A DNA stretch of 64,000 nt from Tenacibaculum sp. Bg11-29 (GTDB taxonomy: Bacteria; Bacteroidota; Bacteroidia; Flavobacteriales; Flavobacteriaceae): NCBI RefSeq assembly GCF_002836595.1, contig NZ_PJBB01000003.1, positions 4,061,501 to 4,125,500 of the forward strand, read 5' to 3'. The notes under the pieces were generated by a model. That model searched no databases. It saw only the letters and a list, made by a program, of their open reading frames with translations, and was not told the origin of the DNA. Of this stretch, positions 63,315 to 64,000 are shown one piece after another (the stretch's first letter is position 1; every line of letters starts with the position of its first letter). The translations under genes and the position numbers were made by a program.

Positions 63315-64000
63315 TTATCGAAAAGCACTAGGATTATCACCTGTATATTTTTTAAAAATCTTATTAAAATGACTAGAATCCAAAAAACCTGTCTTATCTG
63401 CTATTTCTGAAATATTTAAATTAGTCTGCTTCAAAAGACGTCCTGCCATTTCTATTTTTGTTTTCAATACATATTGCTGAATAGAAACACCTGCGTGCTT
63501 TTTTATAAAAACACTTACGTAATTGGGAGACATATAAAAAGTCTCAGCAATCGACTTTATTTTAATTAATTCTTTATCGAGCACATTTTGCCTAATGTAA
63601 GTTAACATTGAATCTATTTTTTCTTTCTCAGAGTTATATGATTTTTCTTTTTTTATAAGGCTTGACTTTAAGTTTCTTGAAACGAGCATCAATAAAGCAT
63701 TAAATAAATTAAGTAGAACATCTCGACTATAAGTCATCGGGCTTTCTATCTCATTTTTTATCAATTCGTACAAATAAAATAATTGGATTCTATCAACATC
63801 ATTAGCAACAATACTTTTAGGAATATTGTTCGCATAAAATATGACGGTATCTAAGTTTTTTCGCCAATGCGTACTTGAAGTAAAATTTGCTTTCTCTAAA
63901 AATAACTGTTCAGTAAATTGTATAACGCCAAAAGTTGTAGGTGCATCAACTACAAATTCGTGTTCATCTTTAGGAGTTAAAAAAAATAAATCACCTTTTT
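63315..64000 (-). CDS. AraC-family regulator, tandem copy 2 (5' end outside window)
   Basis: The frame is open from the window edge at 64000 to the stop at 63315. It reads KGDLFFLTPKDEHEFVVDAP, then NFTSSTHWRKNLDTVIFYAN and so on, collinear with copy 1 without interruption; about 60 N-terminal residues lie beyond the window. A TTG at 63773 is internal and should not be taken as the start. The HTH region is nearly the same as copy 1 (SIAETFYMSPNYVSVFIKKH; GFLDSSHFNKIFKKYTGDNP), so both may bind similar sites. Confidence 0.92.
   Translation of the reverse strand, partial: KGDLFFLTPKDEHEFVVDAPTTFGVIQFTEQLFLEKANFTSSTHWRKNLDTVIFYANNIPKSIVANDVDRIQLFYLYELIKNEIESPMTYSRDVLLNLFNALLMLVSRNLKSSLIKKEKSYNSEKEKIDSMLTYIRQNVLDKELIKIKSIAETFYMSPNYVSVFIKKHAGVSIQQYVLKTKIEMAGRLLKQTNLNISEIADKTGFLDSSHFNKIFKKYTGDNPSAFR

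Noticed and set aside
63315..63773. Short 152-residue AraC protein with TTG start
   Set aside because: The frame stays open and collinear with its tandem copy up to the window edge, so the gene is simply cut by the window.

Overview
The window is AT-rich (roughly 30% GC by eye) and reads as a chromosomal segment of a marine-type Flavobacteriaceae bacterium (Bacteroidota; Tenacibaculum/Polaribacter-like). The reasons are paired HmuY/TonB receptors, many short-leader lipoproteins, TAnnTTTG-type -7 promoter elements, a weak Shine-Dalgarno signal throughout, the order ribH / small membrane protein / mutL / two rhomboids, and a TssD (Bacteroidota-type Hcp) fusion protein. No tRNA, rRNA or CRISPR array was found.

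Layout. (a) 1-8200, accessory: the tail of one gene, then same-strand genes whose products lack signal peptides: three small beta-rich proteins, a choloylglycine-hydrolase-type Ntn hydrolase, a 117-residue unknown and a phospholipase-C-like phosphoesterase. After them lie a decayed second copy of this kind of gene and an intact IS1595-type insertion with an exact 8-bp target duplication. (b) 8200-17000: an exported beta-propeller / cupin / acetolactate decarboxylase / MRJP-yellow cluster, a second propeller lipoprotein, a GH5 lipoprotein and an AraC regulator. Three promoters here share one operator and an identical 35-nt spacing to the -7 element. (c) uvrA. (d) 20100-31150: iron/haem uptake, with hmuY-TonB receptor on the minus strand and a divergent operon of DUF6607, TonB receptor, ankyrin protein, DUF2271 and PepSY-flavodoxin reductase. 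(e) 31600-39500, core genes: dciA, recF, a TPR protein, ribH, a small membrane protein, mutL, two rhomboids and an EEP-family protein. (f) 39700-43500: siderophore synthesis and export (IucA/IucC fused to an acetyltransferase, a 35-residue membrane peptide, an MFS exporter). (g) 44000-49700: geranylgeranyl-reductase-type oxidoreductase, nucleotidyltransferase, MtfA-like peptidase, GH18 protein, ABC-F protein.

(h) 49700-64000, accessory and partly decayed: a TssD domain fused to an HEIGH metallopeptidase (predicted specialised T6SS effector), followed by two intact and one frameshifted copy of a lipoprotein family (predicted immunity). Then come a CpXC protein, two unknowns, a LytTR regulator next to a CPBP protease with a two-turn direct repeat between them, a twin palindrome, several broken genes (secreted protein, IS1182 transposase, Crp/Fnr regulator, coiled-coil tail, lipoyl-like protein), a three-domain SnoaL/hydrolase/SnoaL protein, and a tandem pair of AraC regulators, the last cut by the window edge.

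The strongest new signals are the shared AraC-type operator/promoter architecture (12628-17012), the TssD-peptidase effector with its lipoprotein array, a 41-bp upstream block shared by that effector and a decayed secreted gene 7.5 kb away, and the leaderless lipid-enzyme cluster at the left end. All family calls come from reading motifs; no database search was run.
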